Source: Saprospiraceae bacterium UBA2365 (GTDB lineage Bacteria; Bacteroidota; Bacteroidia; Chitinophagales; Saprospiraceae). From it: 15,085 nucleotides of DNA. The stretch covers positions 1 through 15,085 of the forward strand of contig DDTL01000183.1 of the NCBI GenBank assembly GCA_002344345.1. Direction: 5' to 3'. A program made the translations under genes and the position numbers. The notes below the pieces were generated by a model. It had not been told where the DNA came from, ran no database searches, and saw nothing but the letters and a program-made list of their open reading frames with translations. Below, one piece after another: positions 1-8,029 of the stretch. The stretch's first letter is position 1, and each line of letters starts with the position of its first letter.

Positions 1-57
1 CTTAATGAGTTATATCAGACTTTAATTATATAAGAAAATATTCCGAAAAACTCATAT

Positions 58-97
58 TGCCCAACTTTTTGTTTTCAGAATAGTTGGGCATTTTTTT
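58..97 (+). terminator. Rho-independent terminator of an upstream + strand gene
   Basis: A perfect 9-bp stem (arms TGCCCAACT at 58-66 and AGTTGGGCA at 82-90) encloses a 15-nt loop and is followed directly by seven T residues (91-97). This is the classical intrinsic terminator form, and the T-run fixes the direction as +. It presumably ends a gene whose coding part lies before base 1, so the regulator downstream starts its own transcription unit. Confidence 0.85.
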
Positions 98-214
98 AAA
101 TTCAGAAATTGTATTCGGAGATTTTGTTTAAACCACGACCGGACTCTAATAATAATTCCCTCATTAATTGATATGTTTTAGATTCTTTGCAGCCATTTCA
201 TTTTTAATAATGCA

Positions 215-241
215 TAATTTTGTGTTAAATATTTACATTTG
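215..241 (+). promoter_or_regulatory. Putative promoter -7 elements of the regulator gene
   Basis: Two perfect matches to the Bacteroidota -7 consensus TAnnTTTG are present: TAATTTTG (215-222) and TACATTTG (234-241). Neither has a -33 TTG at the usual spacing of about 19-21 nt. The nearest TTTG (186-189) is 25 nt upstream of the first box. The assignment therefore rests on the -7 boxes alone. The second box overlaps the in-frame TTG at 239, which argues against that TTG as a start codon and for the ATG at 266. The rest of 98-214 holds nothing else recognisable. Confidence 0.4.
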
Positions 242-265
242 AGAATAAAAGCATTTAAAAAACTC

Positions 266-3040
266 ATGGGTGATGTAAAATATTTTTTTCTTGCAGTTGG
301 ATGGCTTTTCCTTCAGACGTCATTTGCGCAGCACACCCCTATGATCACAAATTACAATGCTTCTGAATACAAAGCACATCACCAAAACTGGTCTGTTACC
401 CAAAGCTCTAATCGTATTATTTATTCAGCGAATACATTCGGCCTGTTGTCCTTCAACGGAAACAGTTGGAGTCTGAATAAGCTGAAATCCAATAAATTGC
501 TGCGTTCGGTCTTTGCAAAAGGAGACAGGATCTACACAGGTGCTTTTGAAGAAATTGGATTCTGGGAAGAAGATGCCTGCGGACAATTACACTTCAAGGA
601 TTTGACACCTCTAATCGATGATAAATTGGTAAGAAATGAAGAATTCTGGCACATCACAACCAATGATAAATTTGTTTTCTTTCAATCATTTTCTGTTTTA
701 CTGGCCTATAACGGTCAAAATATTCAAAAAGTGCCGGTTCAGGGTTCCATCATGTTCCTTCAGTTCATCGGAAATAAAGGTTATTTCCAATCACTGGAGC
801 ACGGAATATATGTGCTGGATGAAAAACTCAAACCCAAATTGCTTGACAATACCGGGTTTTTTAAAAACAAGACCATTTCCGGCATTCATGCTTACCCTGA
901 ACCAAACACTTTATTTATTACCACACATTCAGATGGTATATATTTATATAAAAGTGGTGTTATCACACCGTGGAGGAAAGACCTGAAAGCGTATTTCAGT
1001 GCTTCCCAGATCAATAAAGCCTTTATCACCAAGAATAACAAAATCATTTTGGGGACGATCAGGGATGGCGTTCTGATCTTTGATAAAAATAATGAGCTGC
1101 AATATCATATCAATACGTCAAACGGCATCCAGAACAACACAGTGCTGGCGATAGTTGAAGATCTGGATCGTAATATATGGCTTGGACTTGACAAAGGCAT
1201 ATCAAAAATTGATATGTCACAAAAAACTATGCAATTTAAGGACATCAGCGGGTCTATCGGTTCAGTGTACACCATTTCGACGCTCGATTCCATACTCTAT
1301 GTTGGCACCAATCAGGGCGTTTATTATCATGACATGAAATCCGGGGTCAAAACCGGAGTCCAACCCGCTTTTACTTTGGTGGAAGGATCACAAGGTCAGG
1401 CATGGCAACTCCTGGCCCTGGAGGATCAGCTTTTCTGCGGACATAACGAAGGCAGTTTTTTGATAAAAAATAAAAAAGCAATTAAAATTTCTTCCATTAC
1501 CGGTGGATGGTACAATGAGTTCATCCCCGGAACTAAAAAGCAAAGGCTTTTACAAGGAAATTATACAGGTTTATGTGTTTTTCTGAAAGATGGTAAGTCT
1601 CTGAAATATGGTCATAAAATTGAGGGCTACAATCAACCCGTTAAAAAATTCATATTTGAAATAACTCACCTTTGGGTATGTAATCAAAATTCAGGGATTA
1701 AGCGCATCAAGCTTAACCCAGAATATACCAAAGCAATTGAAGTAAAAAGTTATGATAAAAATCGTGGTTTGAATCAAAAGAATAACCTCGATCTGGTTAG
1801 ATTCAGAAACAGAATCATGGTCTATGATGGAGAGAACCACTATTACTACGATGGAAAAACAGACCGGTTTATTCTTTTCAAAGAATTTAATTATTTTGAC
1901 AAAGGATTTATAATCAGACCATTGGATGGGAATAACTGGCTTCGGATATATCCTGATAAAGCAATCAGGATGCAGGAAAACAATATGGAAGAACAGATTC
2001 CCTATTTATTTAACCGGGATTATCACAATGCAATTGAATTAAATACCGGGCAATATGCCTTTTGTCTTGATGATGGATATATCATCCAAAATAAAACTCA
2101 GGTCTCCAAAAAAAAATTGAACGATCAGGACACAATTTATATCAGGCTGTTCGGAAAAGATAACAAATGTTTGGCTTCATTGCAGGGGAAAAGAACTGAA
2201 ATACCATTTTCCCTAAATGACATCACAGTACACTTTTATGACCTTGATTTTAAAACAGGGAAAACCTACCAATACAGACTGTTCCCAGGTATACAAAACT
2301 GGAAAACCATAGACAATAATTCCCTTGTTGAATTGAATAACCTTCGTTCAGGAAAATACAAGCTTGAAATTCGTAGTCATGAAGGAGCAAACGGAAGTAT
2401 TGAATTCGACATCCTGCCACCCTGGTACTTAAGTTATTTTGCAATATTGTTTTATGTCATAGCTCTATTTGGATCCATTTATTCGATAAACAGATATTAT
2501 AATAAAAAATTAATGCAGACTAAAACCAAAATGATGGCTGATCAGGCGCGATTGATCAAGGAACATGCCATGGAAATTGAAAACCAACGTCTGCTGAACG
2601 AGAATATCTATAAAAACAAGGAATTAGCCAATGTAACTATGCACCTGATACAAAAAAATGAAATTCTGCAGGATATCAGGGGGGAATTAATGCAAATGAA
2701 AAGCCAGGATCAAAAGCATGCTTCCCGCGATATTCAGACCATCCTGAAACAAATCAATCAAAATCTTACTTTGGAAGCTGATAAAAAATTATTTGATACC
2801 AGTTTCGATGAAGTACATGAAAGCTTCTTAAAACAACTTAAGAAAGATTTCCCTTCACTCACACGTGAAGATCTGAAGCTTGCAGCATTCTTGAAAATGG
2901 ATTTGTCTTCCAAGGAAATCGCTCCACTCTTCAATATTTCGCTCCGGGGTCTGGAGAATAAAAGATACAGATTGCGTAAAAAACTTAACCTTGGAAGCGA
3001 GGTTGATCTTACAGATTATTTTAATACAGCAATAAATTGA
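266..3040 (+). CDS. Membrane-spanning PUL regulator: beta-propeller sensor, Y_Y_Y domain, LuxR-type HTH, no kinase
   Basis: Probable transcription activator of the downstream locus, 924 residues from ATG 266. The N-terminus is a signal sequence ending TSFAQ. Residues of about 20-640 form a repeat-rich sensor of the two-component-regulator propeller type. One clear repeat lies at about 287-316 with the motif VEDLDRNIWLGLDKG. A Y_Y_Y (triple tyrosine) domain follows at about 652-706, then one hydrophobic helix at about 720-741 (WYLSYFAILFYVIALFG). A charged, Gln/Glu/Lys-rich coiled-coil stretch leads to a LuxR/GerE-like helix-turn-helix at about 865-910 (SSKEIAPLFNISLRGLENKR). No HisKA, ATPase or receiver domain is present, unlike the longer hybrid two-component systems of Bacteroides PULs, so the topology is periplasmic sensor to cytoplasmic DNA-binding domain in one chain. 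An in-frame TTG at 239 would add nine residues with a basic n-region. I prefer ATG 266 because the TTG lies inside a -7 promoter box. The coding end is 73 bp from the susC-like promoter. Confidence 0.87.
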   Translation: MGDVKYFFLAVGWLFLQTSFAQHTPMITNYNASEYKAHHQNWSVTQSSNRIIYSANTFGLLSFNGNSWSLNKLKSNKLLRSVFAKGDRIYTGAFEEIGFWEEDACGQLHFKDLTPLIDDKLVRNEEFWHITTNDKFVFFQSFSVLLAYNGQNIQKVPVQGSIMFLQFIGNKGYFQSLEHGIYVLDEKLKPKLLDNTGFFKNKTISGIHAYPEPNTLFITTHSDGIYLYKSGVITPWRKDLKAYFSASQINKAFITKNNKIILGTIRDGVLIFDKNNELQYHINTSNGIQNNTVLAIVEDLDRNIWLGLDKGISKIDMSQKTMQFKDISGSIGSVYTISTLDSILYVGTNQGVYYHDMKSGVKTGVQPAFTLVEGSQGQAWQLLALEDQLFCGHNEGSFLIKNKKAIKISSITGGWYNEFIPGTKKQRLLQGNYTGLCVFLKDGKSLKYGHKIEGYNQPVKKFIFEITHLWVCNQNSGIKRIKLNPEYTKAIEVKSYDKNRGLNQKNNLDLVRFRNRIMVYDGENHYYYDGKTDRFILFKEFNYFDKGFIIRPLDGNNWLRIYPDKAIRMQENNMEEQIPYLFNRDYHNAIELNTGQYAFCLDDGYIIQNKTQVSKKKLNDQDTIYIRLFGKDNKCLASLQGKRTEIPFSLNDITVHFYDLDFKTGKTYQYRLFPGIQNWKTIDNNSLVELNNLRSGKYKLEIRSHEGANGSIEFDILPPWYLSYFAILFYVIALFGSIYSINRYYNKKLMQTKTKMMADQARLIKEHAMEIENQRLLNENIYKNKELANVTMHLIQKNEILQDIRGELMQMKSQDQKHASRDIQTILKQINQNLTLEADKKLFDTSFDEVHESFLKQLKKDFPSLTREDLKLAAFLKMDLSSKEIAPLFNISLRGLENKRYRLRKKLNLGSEVDLTDYFNTAIN

Positions 3041-3061
3041 CATAAACATCAAAACAATTCA

Positions 3062-3077
3062 TTTACAAGTTTGTAAA
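3062..3077. repeat. Inverted repeat TTTACAA-GT-TTGTAAA, possible operator
   Basis: Perfect 7-bp arms (3062-3068 and 3071-3077) are separated by 2 nt, just after the regulator stop codon and about 80 bp upstream of the predicted susC transcription start. No T-run follows, so it is not a convincing terminator. The position suits an upstream activator or repressor site. The half-site TTTGTAA occurs again twice at the promoter (3132-3138 and 3140-3146), though such AT-rich words are common by chance. Confidence 0.4.
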
Positions 3078-3084
3078 CATTGAA

Positions 3085-3103
3085 ATGGCGTAGTCATGGC
3101 GTA
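3085..3103. promoter_or_regulatory. Perfect direct repeat ATGGCGTA x2, 11-bp period; candidate activator-binding site
   Basis: ATGGCGTA at 3085-3092 is repeated exactly at 3096-3103, so the copies lie one helical turn apart on the same DNA face. They form a GC-richer island in an otherwise very AT-rich spacer and end 10 bp before the -33 element, at about -65 to -46 relative to the inferred start. This is where an activator contacting RNA polymerase normally binds. The obvious candidate ligand is the adjacent LuxR-type regulator (inference). Alternatively, AAATGG (3083-3088) can pair with CCATTT (3104-3109) before a short T-run, so a weak terminator of the regulator gene is possible. Confidence 0.5.
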
Positions 3104-3113
3104 CCATTTTTAA

Positions 3114-3143
3114 TTGGATCAATATAAAATATTTGTAAATTTG
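3114..3143 (+). promoter_or_regulatory. Bacteroidota-type promoter of the susC-susD operon
   Basis: TTG at 3114-3116 (-33 element) is separated by exactly 19 nt from TAAATTTG at 3136-3143, a perfect match to the TAnnTTTG -7 consensus. The inferred transcription start is near 3149-3150. This is the best promoter match in the window and would drive the transporter, SusD-like and LamG genes, and probably the enzymes beyond. Confidence 0.65.
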
Positions 3144-3148
3144 TAAGT

Positions 3149-3330
3149 GTTCTTTAAATGGAAGCTTGATTTGGTATTAAAATTCAAACATCGTTTAATT
3201 GAATGTTTATTACAGAGTTATTCTTAAGCTTATTAAAGGATACAAATTATAATCCCAGCATTTTTTTTAGTGCTTGTATTGCATGTTACAATTGCTTTAT
3301 ATAAACATTAACTATGAAAAACTCAACACT
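3149..3330 (+). other. Long 5' leader of the susC-like gene
   Basis: About 180 nt separate the inferred transcription start from the chosen ATG. I see no riboswitch or strong hairpin here. There is an 8-T run (3261-3268) preceded only by a 4-bp GGAT/ATCC stem, and two weak, mutually exclusive 6-bp pairings: ATTCAA 3182-3187 with TTGAAT 3199-3204, or AAACAT 3186-3191 with ATGTTT 3203-3208. A six-codon reading frame (ATG 3314, stop TGA 3332-3334) overlaps the susC start codon as ATGA and could couple translation, but this may be chance. Confidence 0.35.
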
Positions 3331-6300
3331 ATGAACCGTTGGATTACACTACCCCTTGTTTTTATTGGCCTGATATGTTTAAGCGTTACTTTAAACGCTC
3401 AAAAACTTAACATTGTCGGAGAAGTCAAAGATTTCAAATCAGGCGATCCTATCATCGGAGCTGCCATTCTTGTAAAAAACTCCGGTGAAGGTGTTGTGAC
3501 TGATTTTGAGGGAAAATTTGAACTTTCAGTCGTCAGGAATGGCATATTGGAAATATCCTATTTGGGATATTCGACCCAGGAATTAAAAGTTACAGACGAT
3601 CGCCCTTTGATGATCTCTTTGAAAACAGAAGATATTCTTCTCGACCAGATCGTCGTTGTAGGATATGGAGCCCAACGGAAAGTAGATGTGACCGGTTCAA
3701 CTGTAAGCGTCAAGGGAGAAGAATTGGCCAAACAACCCGTCATGACTGCCACACAGGCACTGCAGGGTAAAGTGGCGGGAGTTCAGGTTATTTCCAGTGG
3801 CAAGCCAGGTTCTTCGCCTAATATCAGGATCCGGGGTACAGGGACAGCCATTGCCGGAACTGCAGCATTGTTCGTAGTAGATGGAGTTTTAACTGATGAC
3901 ATCAGTAATATCAACACTTCTGAAATCGTCAATATGGACGTATTGAAAGACGCATCAAGCACGGCAATCTATGGAGCAAGAGGCGCTAACGGTGTAGTGA
4001 TCATAACTACAAAAAAAGGACAAAGCGGTGCAACCAAAATCAACTATAATAATTTTCTGGGTGTCCGGAATGCAGCAAATCTAATCAGAATGGCCAATGC
4101 AGAAGAATATGCCAATTATGCTTCTGCCGCCACTGGCCAAAGTGTCATCGCTCGTGATGTCAGCACAGACTGGTATGGAGAAATATTGAGAACAGCTTTC
4201 ACGCACAATCACAACCTTTCATTGGCGGGCGGATCTGAGCATACCACTCATTTCCTGGGATTCGGATACCTTGAAGATGAAGGAATTGTATTAAACAATA
4301 AATTCAGGAGGTTCAACCTGAGAACAAATCTGGATTATAAAATCAACCCCTTCATCAATTTCGGAATCAATGGTTCCTTTACCCAATCCAATGACCAGGA
4401 TGTAAATCTGGGTACAGCTTATAATAATGCATACCGGGCTGCTCCTATCATTCCCGGTATCGTGGATGGAAGATATGGCAACACTTCACAATACCAGAAT
4501 GTTGGGAATGCCATATTGGATCTTAACAACAATGACAACCTTGCGGTCAGGAACCGCATCCAAGCCTCCGGATATATTGAATTGAAGCCGATCTCAGGCC
4601 TGAGTTTCAAATCCATGATCGGAACTGATCTCATCAATGGAAATTCACGCAGGTATAATTATAAGTTTCTGAATGACGAGACTACTTTCCTCACAGCAGG
4701 AGGAAATCAGCGATCTGAAAGAAGTGCACTTTCGGTATCCAATGAAAATAGCTTTCGGTGGGTTTGGGATAATTTTGCCACCTACACCACGGCATTCGGC
4801 AAAAGCAATATGACATTTATGGCGGGTACGACTGCTGAGAAATATACCATGTCATGGGCCTCAGCTTACAGACAAGACGTGCCTGCCGTTGAAGATCTAT
4901 GGTATATAACTACAGGCAATGCAAATACATCCACCAACAACGGAAGCGGAGATAAATGGACGAGGAATTCATATATTTCAAGAATCAATTATAATTTTAA
5001 CAATAAATATGTATTTACGGGAACGCTGCGCGCGGACGGAAGTTCAAGAATCGCCAAAGAAAACAGATGGGGACTCTTCCCATCCATTGGTTTAGCCTGG
5101 GTGATCACCAATGAACCTTTCATGCAAAACGTGAAATTATTTGAGACATTGCGTCTGAGAACTTCCTGGGGACGAGTCGGAAACGATCGCGTACCTTCTG
5201 ATGCATTCACAGTTACTGTCACTCCAAACCTTGCTTATCCGTTTGGCGGAGGCATCGCCACACCTGGAAGTGCCATCACACAAATTAAAGATCCGTTCTT
5301 AAAATGGGAAACAACCGAAGAGTTCGACCTTGCTTTTGAATATGGATTACTGGAAGGAAAATTGTATGGAGAGATCGGTTTTTATGATAAAAAATCAAAT
5401 GATTTGCTGATCAATGTAAAAGTTCCTGCAGTGGTTGGTGATGAAGACGGCGTAGTATTGACCAATGCCGCTTCAATCAGAAATACAGGTTTGGAATTTT
5501 CAACCAACTGGAGAAACCGTATCAATGATGAATCCAGCTATAAGATCGGTTTCAATATCACAATCAATCATAATGATGTCATCGGGTTAAACGGTGGTCA
5601 ACCTATTTTGGATGGCGGGATAGGCGCAGGCCAGGTTTTTACCACCAAAACCGACAATGGAAATCCTGTAGGCAGTTTTTATGTATATGAAGTGCTGGGC
5701 GTATTTCAGAATGGTGAAGAAATCAATTCATATATATCTTCATCAGGGCAGATCATACAGCCAAATGCATCACCGGGGGATTTTAAATACCTGGACCTCA
5801 ATGATGATGGCCGTATCGACGATAAAGACAGAGTTTTTGTAGGTTCATATCAACCCATTGCTTATTTTGGTATAGATGGCGAATATAGTTATAAAGCATT
5901 TAGTCTGAGTTTTGACATTTACGCCAACGTCGGGAATAAAGTATATAATGGAAAAAAGGCATTGAGACTGAGTGGATTGGACAATGTCGAAAGATCCCTG
6001 GCATACAACAGATGGACACCTAACAGCGGAATTCAGGATGAACCGGGAGCTCATGCAGGTTATTTGCCTGCCTCTACCTATTTTGTTGAGTCAGGTGACT
6101 TTATAAGACTTAACAACATTAGTCTGTCTTATGAATTACCTAAAAAGATACTTTCAAGGGTGAAAATCACAGGCGCAAAATTCTTTATCACTGGACAGAA
6201 TGTTTTTACACTTAAAAAATACACTGGTTTTACAGCGGAATTACCTGCTGATTCACCAACCAAAGCCGGTATTGAGATGAATGCTTATCCCACGACAAGG

Positions 6301-6333
6301 ACAATAGCTTGCGGAGTTAATATTTCTTTGTAA
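3331..6333 (+). CDS. SusC-like TonB-dependent outer-membrane transporter
   Basis: Energy-dependent importer of glycan oligosaccharides across the outer membrane, working as a complex with the SusD-like lipoprotein encoded next. It has 1000 residues, usual for the family. ATG 3331 is chosen because it gives a standard signal peptide (cleavage after A23, ...LNA|Q). An in-frame ATG at 3274 would add 19 residues that do not resemble a signal n-region. Residues of about 26-95 are a carboxypeptidase-regulatory-like (CarboxypepD_reg) domain (IVGEVKDFKSGDPIIGAAI). DQIVVVGYG (105-113) opens the TonB plug, which carries the SusC hallmarks QALQGKVAGVQV (142-153), IRIRGTGT (165-172) and VLKDASSTAIYGARGANGVV (204-223). 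The rest is a 22-strand-type barrel ending in the aromatic/hydrophobic TIACGVNISL. It is first in the operon after a well-matched promoter. The substrate cannot be read from this protein alone. Confidence 0.95.
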   Translation: MNRWITLPLVFIGLICLSVTLNAQKLNIVGEVKDFKSGDPIIGAAILVKNSGEGVVTDFEGKFELSVVRNGILEISYLGYSTQELKVTDDRPLMISLKTEDILLDQIVVVGYGAQRKVDVTGSTVSVKGEELAKQPVMTATQALQGKVAGVQVISSGKPGSSPNIRIRGTGTAIAGTAALFVVDGVLTDDISNINTSEIVNMDVLKDASSTAIYGARGANGVVIITTKKGQSGATKINYNNFLGVRNAANLIRMANAEEYANYASAATGQSVIARDVSTDWYGEILRTAFTHNHNLSLAGGSEHTTHFLGFGYLEDEGIVLNNKFRRFNLRTNLDYKINPFINFGINGSFTQSNDQDVNLGTAYNNAYRAAPIIPGIVDGRYGNTSQYQNVGNAILDLNNNDNLAVRNRIQASGYIELKPISGLSFKSMIGTDLINGNSRRYNYKFLNDETTFLTAGGNQRSERSALSVSNENSFRWVWDNFATYTTAFGKSNMTFMAGTTAEKYTMSWASAYRQDVPAVEDLWYITTGNANTSTNNGSGDKWTRNSYISRINYNFNNKYVFTGTLRADGSSRIAKENRWGLFPSIGLAWVITNEPFMQNVKLFETLRLRTSWGRVGNDRVPSDAFTVTVTPNLAYPFGGGIATPGSAITQIKDPFLKWETTEEFDLAFEYGLLEGKLYGEIGFYDKKSNDLLINVKVPAVVGDEDGVVLTNAASIRNTGLEFSTNWRNRINDESSYKIGFNITINHNDVIGLNGGQPILDGGIGAGQVFTTKTDNGNPVGSFYVYEVLGVFQNGEEINSYISSSGQIIQPNASPGDFKYLDLNDDGRIDDKDRVFVGSYQPIAYFGIDGEYSYKAFSLSFDIYANVGNKVYNGKKALRLSGLDNVERSLAYNRWTPNSGIQDEPGAHAGYLPASTYFVESGDFIRLNNISLSYELPKKILSRVKITGAKFFITGQNVFTLKKYTGFTAELPADSPTKAGIEMNAYPTTRTIACGVNISL

Positions 6334-6362
6334 ACCAAATAATAGCATGTTATATTATTTCA

Positions 6363-6386
6363 AAATATAATTTCATTATTATATTT
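6363..6386. other. AT-only hairpin in the susC-susD spacer
   Basis: AAATATAAT (6363-6371) and ATTATATTT (6378-6386) form a perfect 9-bp inverted repeat with a 6-nt loop in the 116-bp spacer. All pairs are A-T, so stability is low. No promoter of TAnnTTTG type is visible in the spacer. It may affect mRNA processing between the transporter and SusD cistrons, or may be chance in AT-rich DNA. Confidence 0.25.
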
Positions 6387-6449
6387 AATGACAAAACATA
6401 TGTTTTTATATTTAAACTACATTTAACGAAAAAAATAAAAAGCATAGAT

Positions 6450-7979
6450 ATGAAAAATAAATCACTCATTTATATATTTAGCTTAGCTGGCTTGCTGAGT
6501 ATAACAGCATGTAGTTCAGATTTTCTGGATGTACCCGTTCAGGGTGCAGGAACAGCCGCAACAGATCCGAATTTTGTTGAAAATCTGGTGACCGGAGTTT
6601 ACAATACACTTCTATCAGGCGATGCATTTGGTAGTGGAGATACACATGGTATCGCTTTTATTTCCACAACAAATATCATGTCGGATGATGCTGATAAAGG
6701 TAGTACAACTAACGACCAAATTGGAATCATCGGAGAATTGGACAATTTCCTGCATGGCCCAACCAATATTTTTGTAGGATCTTTATGGAACGGACATTAT
6801 AATGCCATTGCAAAATGCAATCAGGCGATCAAAGCACTGGAAACAGCCACTGTGGATGAAACTACCAAAAACAAGTGGTTGGGAGAAGTCAGATTTTTCA
6901 GAGGATATTATTATTTCAACCTGGTAAGATATTATGGAGGCGTTCCAGCGGTATTAAGGGTACCCGAAAGCGCAAAAGACGCCAATGACGACCCTGCTTT
7001 TCAAACCAGGGCTACTGTTGACGATATCTATAAAATCATCATAGAAGATCTTGAGTTTTCTGTTCAGAATACACCATTGAGAAACCAGACACAGGCAGGT
7101 CGCGTCAATAAAGGAACAGCTCAATCCATGTTGGCCAAAGTTTATCTGTATCGCAAAAACTGGCAAAAAGTGATCGAACTCACTACAGAAGTTATTAACA
7201 GTGGTCAATATGCTTTACTGAATGATTATGCAAAAATATGGCGGTTTGCAGGAAATAACAGCAGCGAATCCATTTTCGAAGTTCAGACAGGTACATTCAA
7301 TAACACAGATTTTGGTGTCAGAGGTTATTGTGTGTGGCAAGGCCCCAGAGTTGGGGGTAAAGGTGGCTGGACAGACCTCGGATTTGGATTTTGTACTCCA
7401 TCCAGACAATTTGTTGATTCATATGAACCAGGAGATATCCGCAAGGATGCAACTGTTATAATTATTGATGACTCAGGTACACATAAAGGCACCATTCTCT
7501 ATGACGGATACCGTATACCAAGCAAAGATTCAATTGAAAATTATTTCTATAATTACAAAGCATATCACAGTGAATTGAAAAAAGATGAACCATATTTGGG
7601 CAACAGAGATAATAAACAAAAAAATATACATATTTTGCGGTTTGCTGACGTTATCTTAATGCAGGCTGAAGCTGCAAATGAATTGGGAGATGCTTCTTTA
7701 GCTATAAGCAACTTAAACCAGATCAGAAACAGGGCCGGATTGGAAGACATTGCGCCGGCACAGGGAACTGAATTGAGAGAGGCGATCTGGAAAGAAAGAA
7801 GGTATGAACTGGCTTTGGAACACGATCGGTTTTTCGATATAGTCAGGCAAGGAAAAGCTGGTCAGATCATGCGGGCTGCTGGCAAAAATTTTGTTGATGG
7901 TAAACATGAATTATTACCAATACCTGCATTACAAATAGAGCTGAGTGGTAACAGACTCGCACAAAACCCTGGATATTAA
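6450..7979 (+). CDS. SusD-like (RagB/SusD family) outer-membrane glycan-binding lipoprotein
   Basis: Surface lipoprotein that closes over the SusC-like barrel and presents glycan to it. It has 509 residues, typical length. The signal peptide ends in the lipobox SITAC with lipidated C21, followed by SSDFLDVP, the usual SusD start with acidic residues that favour surface export. The helical TPR-type core carries the family signature EVRFFRGYYYFNLVRYYGG (146-164) followed by VP. The C-terminal half has the conserved KERRYELALEHDRFFDIVRQ segment and the closing LPIPALQIELSGN...QNPGY. It lies 116 bp after the transporter and 50 bp before the LamG gene, consistent with one transcript. Sugar specificity is not deducible by eye, since binding residues in this family are poorly conserved. 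Confidence 0.95.
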   Translation: MKNKSLIYIFSLAGLLSITACSSDFLDVPVQGAGTAATDPNFVENLVTGVYNTLLSGDAFGSGDTHGIAFISTTNIMSDDADKGSTTNDQIGIIGELDNFLHGPTNIFVGSLWNGHYNAIAKCNQAIKALETATVDETTKNKWLGEVRFFRGYYYFNLVRYYGGVPAVLRVPESAKDANDDPAFQTRATVDDIYKIIIEDLEFSVQNTPLRNQTQAGRVNKGTAQSMLAKVYLYRKNWQKVIELTTEVINSGQYALLNDYAKIWRFAGNNSSESIFEVQTGTFNNTDFGVRGYCVWQGPRVGGKGGWTDLGFGFCTPSRQFVDSYEPGDIRKDATVIIIDDSGTHKGTILYDGYRIPSKDSIENYFYNYKAYHSELKKDEPYLGNRDNKQKNIHILRFADVILMQAEAANELGDASLAISNLNQIRNRAGLEDIAPAQGTELREAIWKERRYELALEHDRFFDIVRQGKAGQIMRAAGKNFVDGKHELLPIPALQIELSGNRLAQNPGY

Positions 7980-8029
7980 TTTATTAAATAGACTTTGTAT
8001 TAATTATTGTTAACATTAAAATTTGTAAA

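Noticed and set aside
266..3040. Hybrid two-component system (HTCS) label for the regulator
   Set aside because: The sensor and Y_Y_Y parts match, but there is no histidine kinase, ATPase or receiver sequence, and the length is several hundred residues below typical HTCS proteins.
3238..3268. GGAT/ATCC pairing before an 8-T run in the susC leader, attenuator-like
   Set aside because: The stem is only 4 bp and is separated from the T-run, which is too weak for an intrinsic terminator.
3314..3334. Six-codon upstream frame (MKNSTL) overlapping the susC start as ATGA
   Set aside because: It could couple translation, but such short frames are frequent by chance and nothing else supports it. It is mentioned under the leader and not called as a gene.
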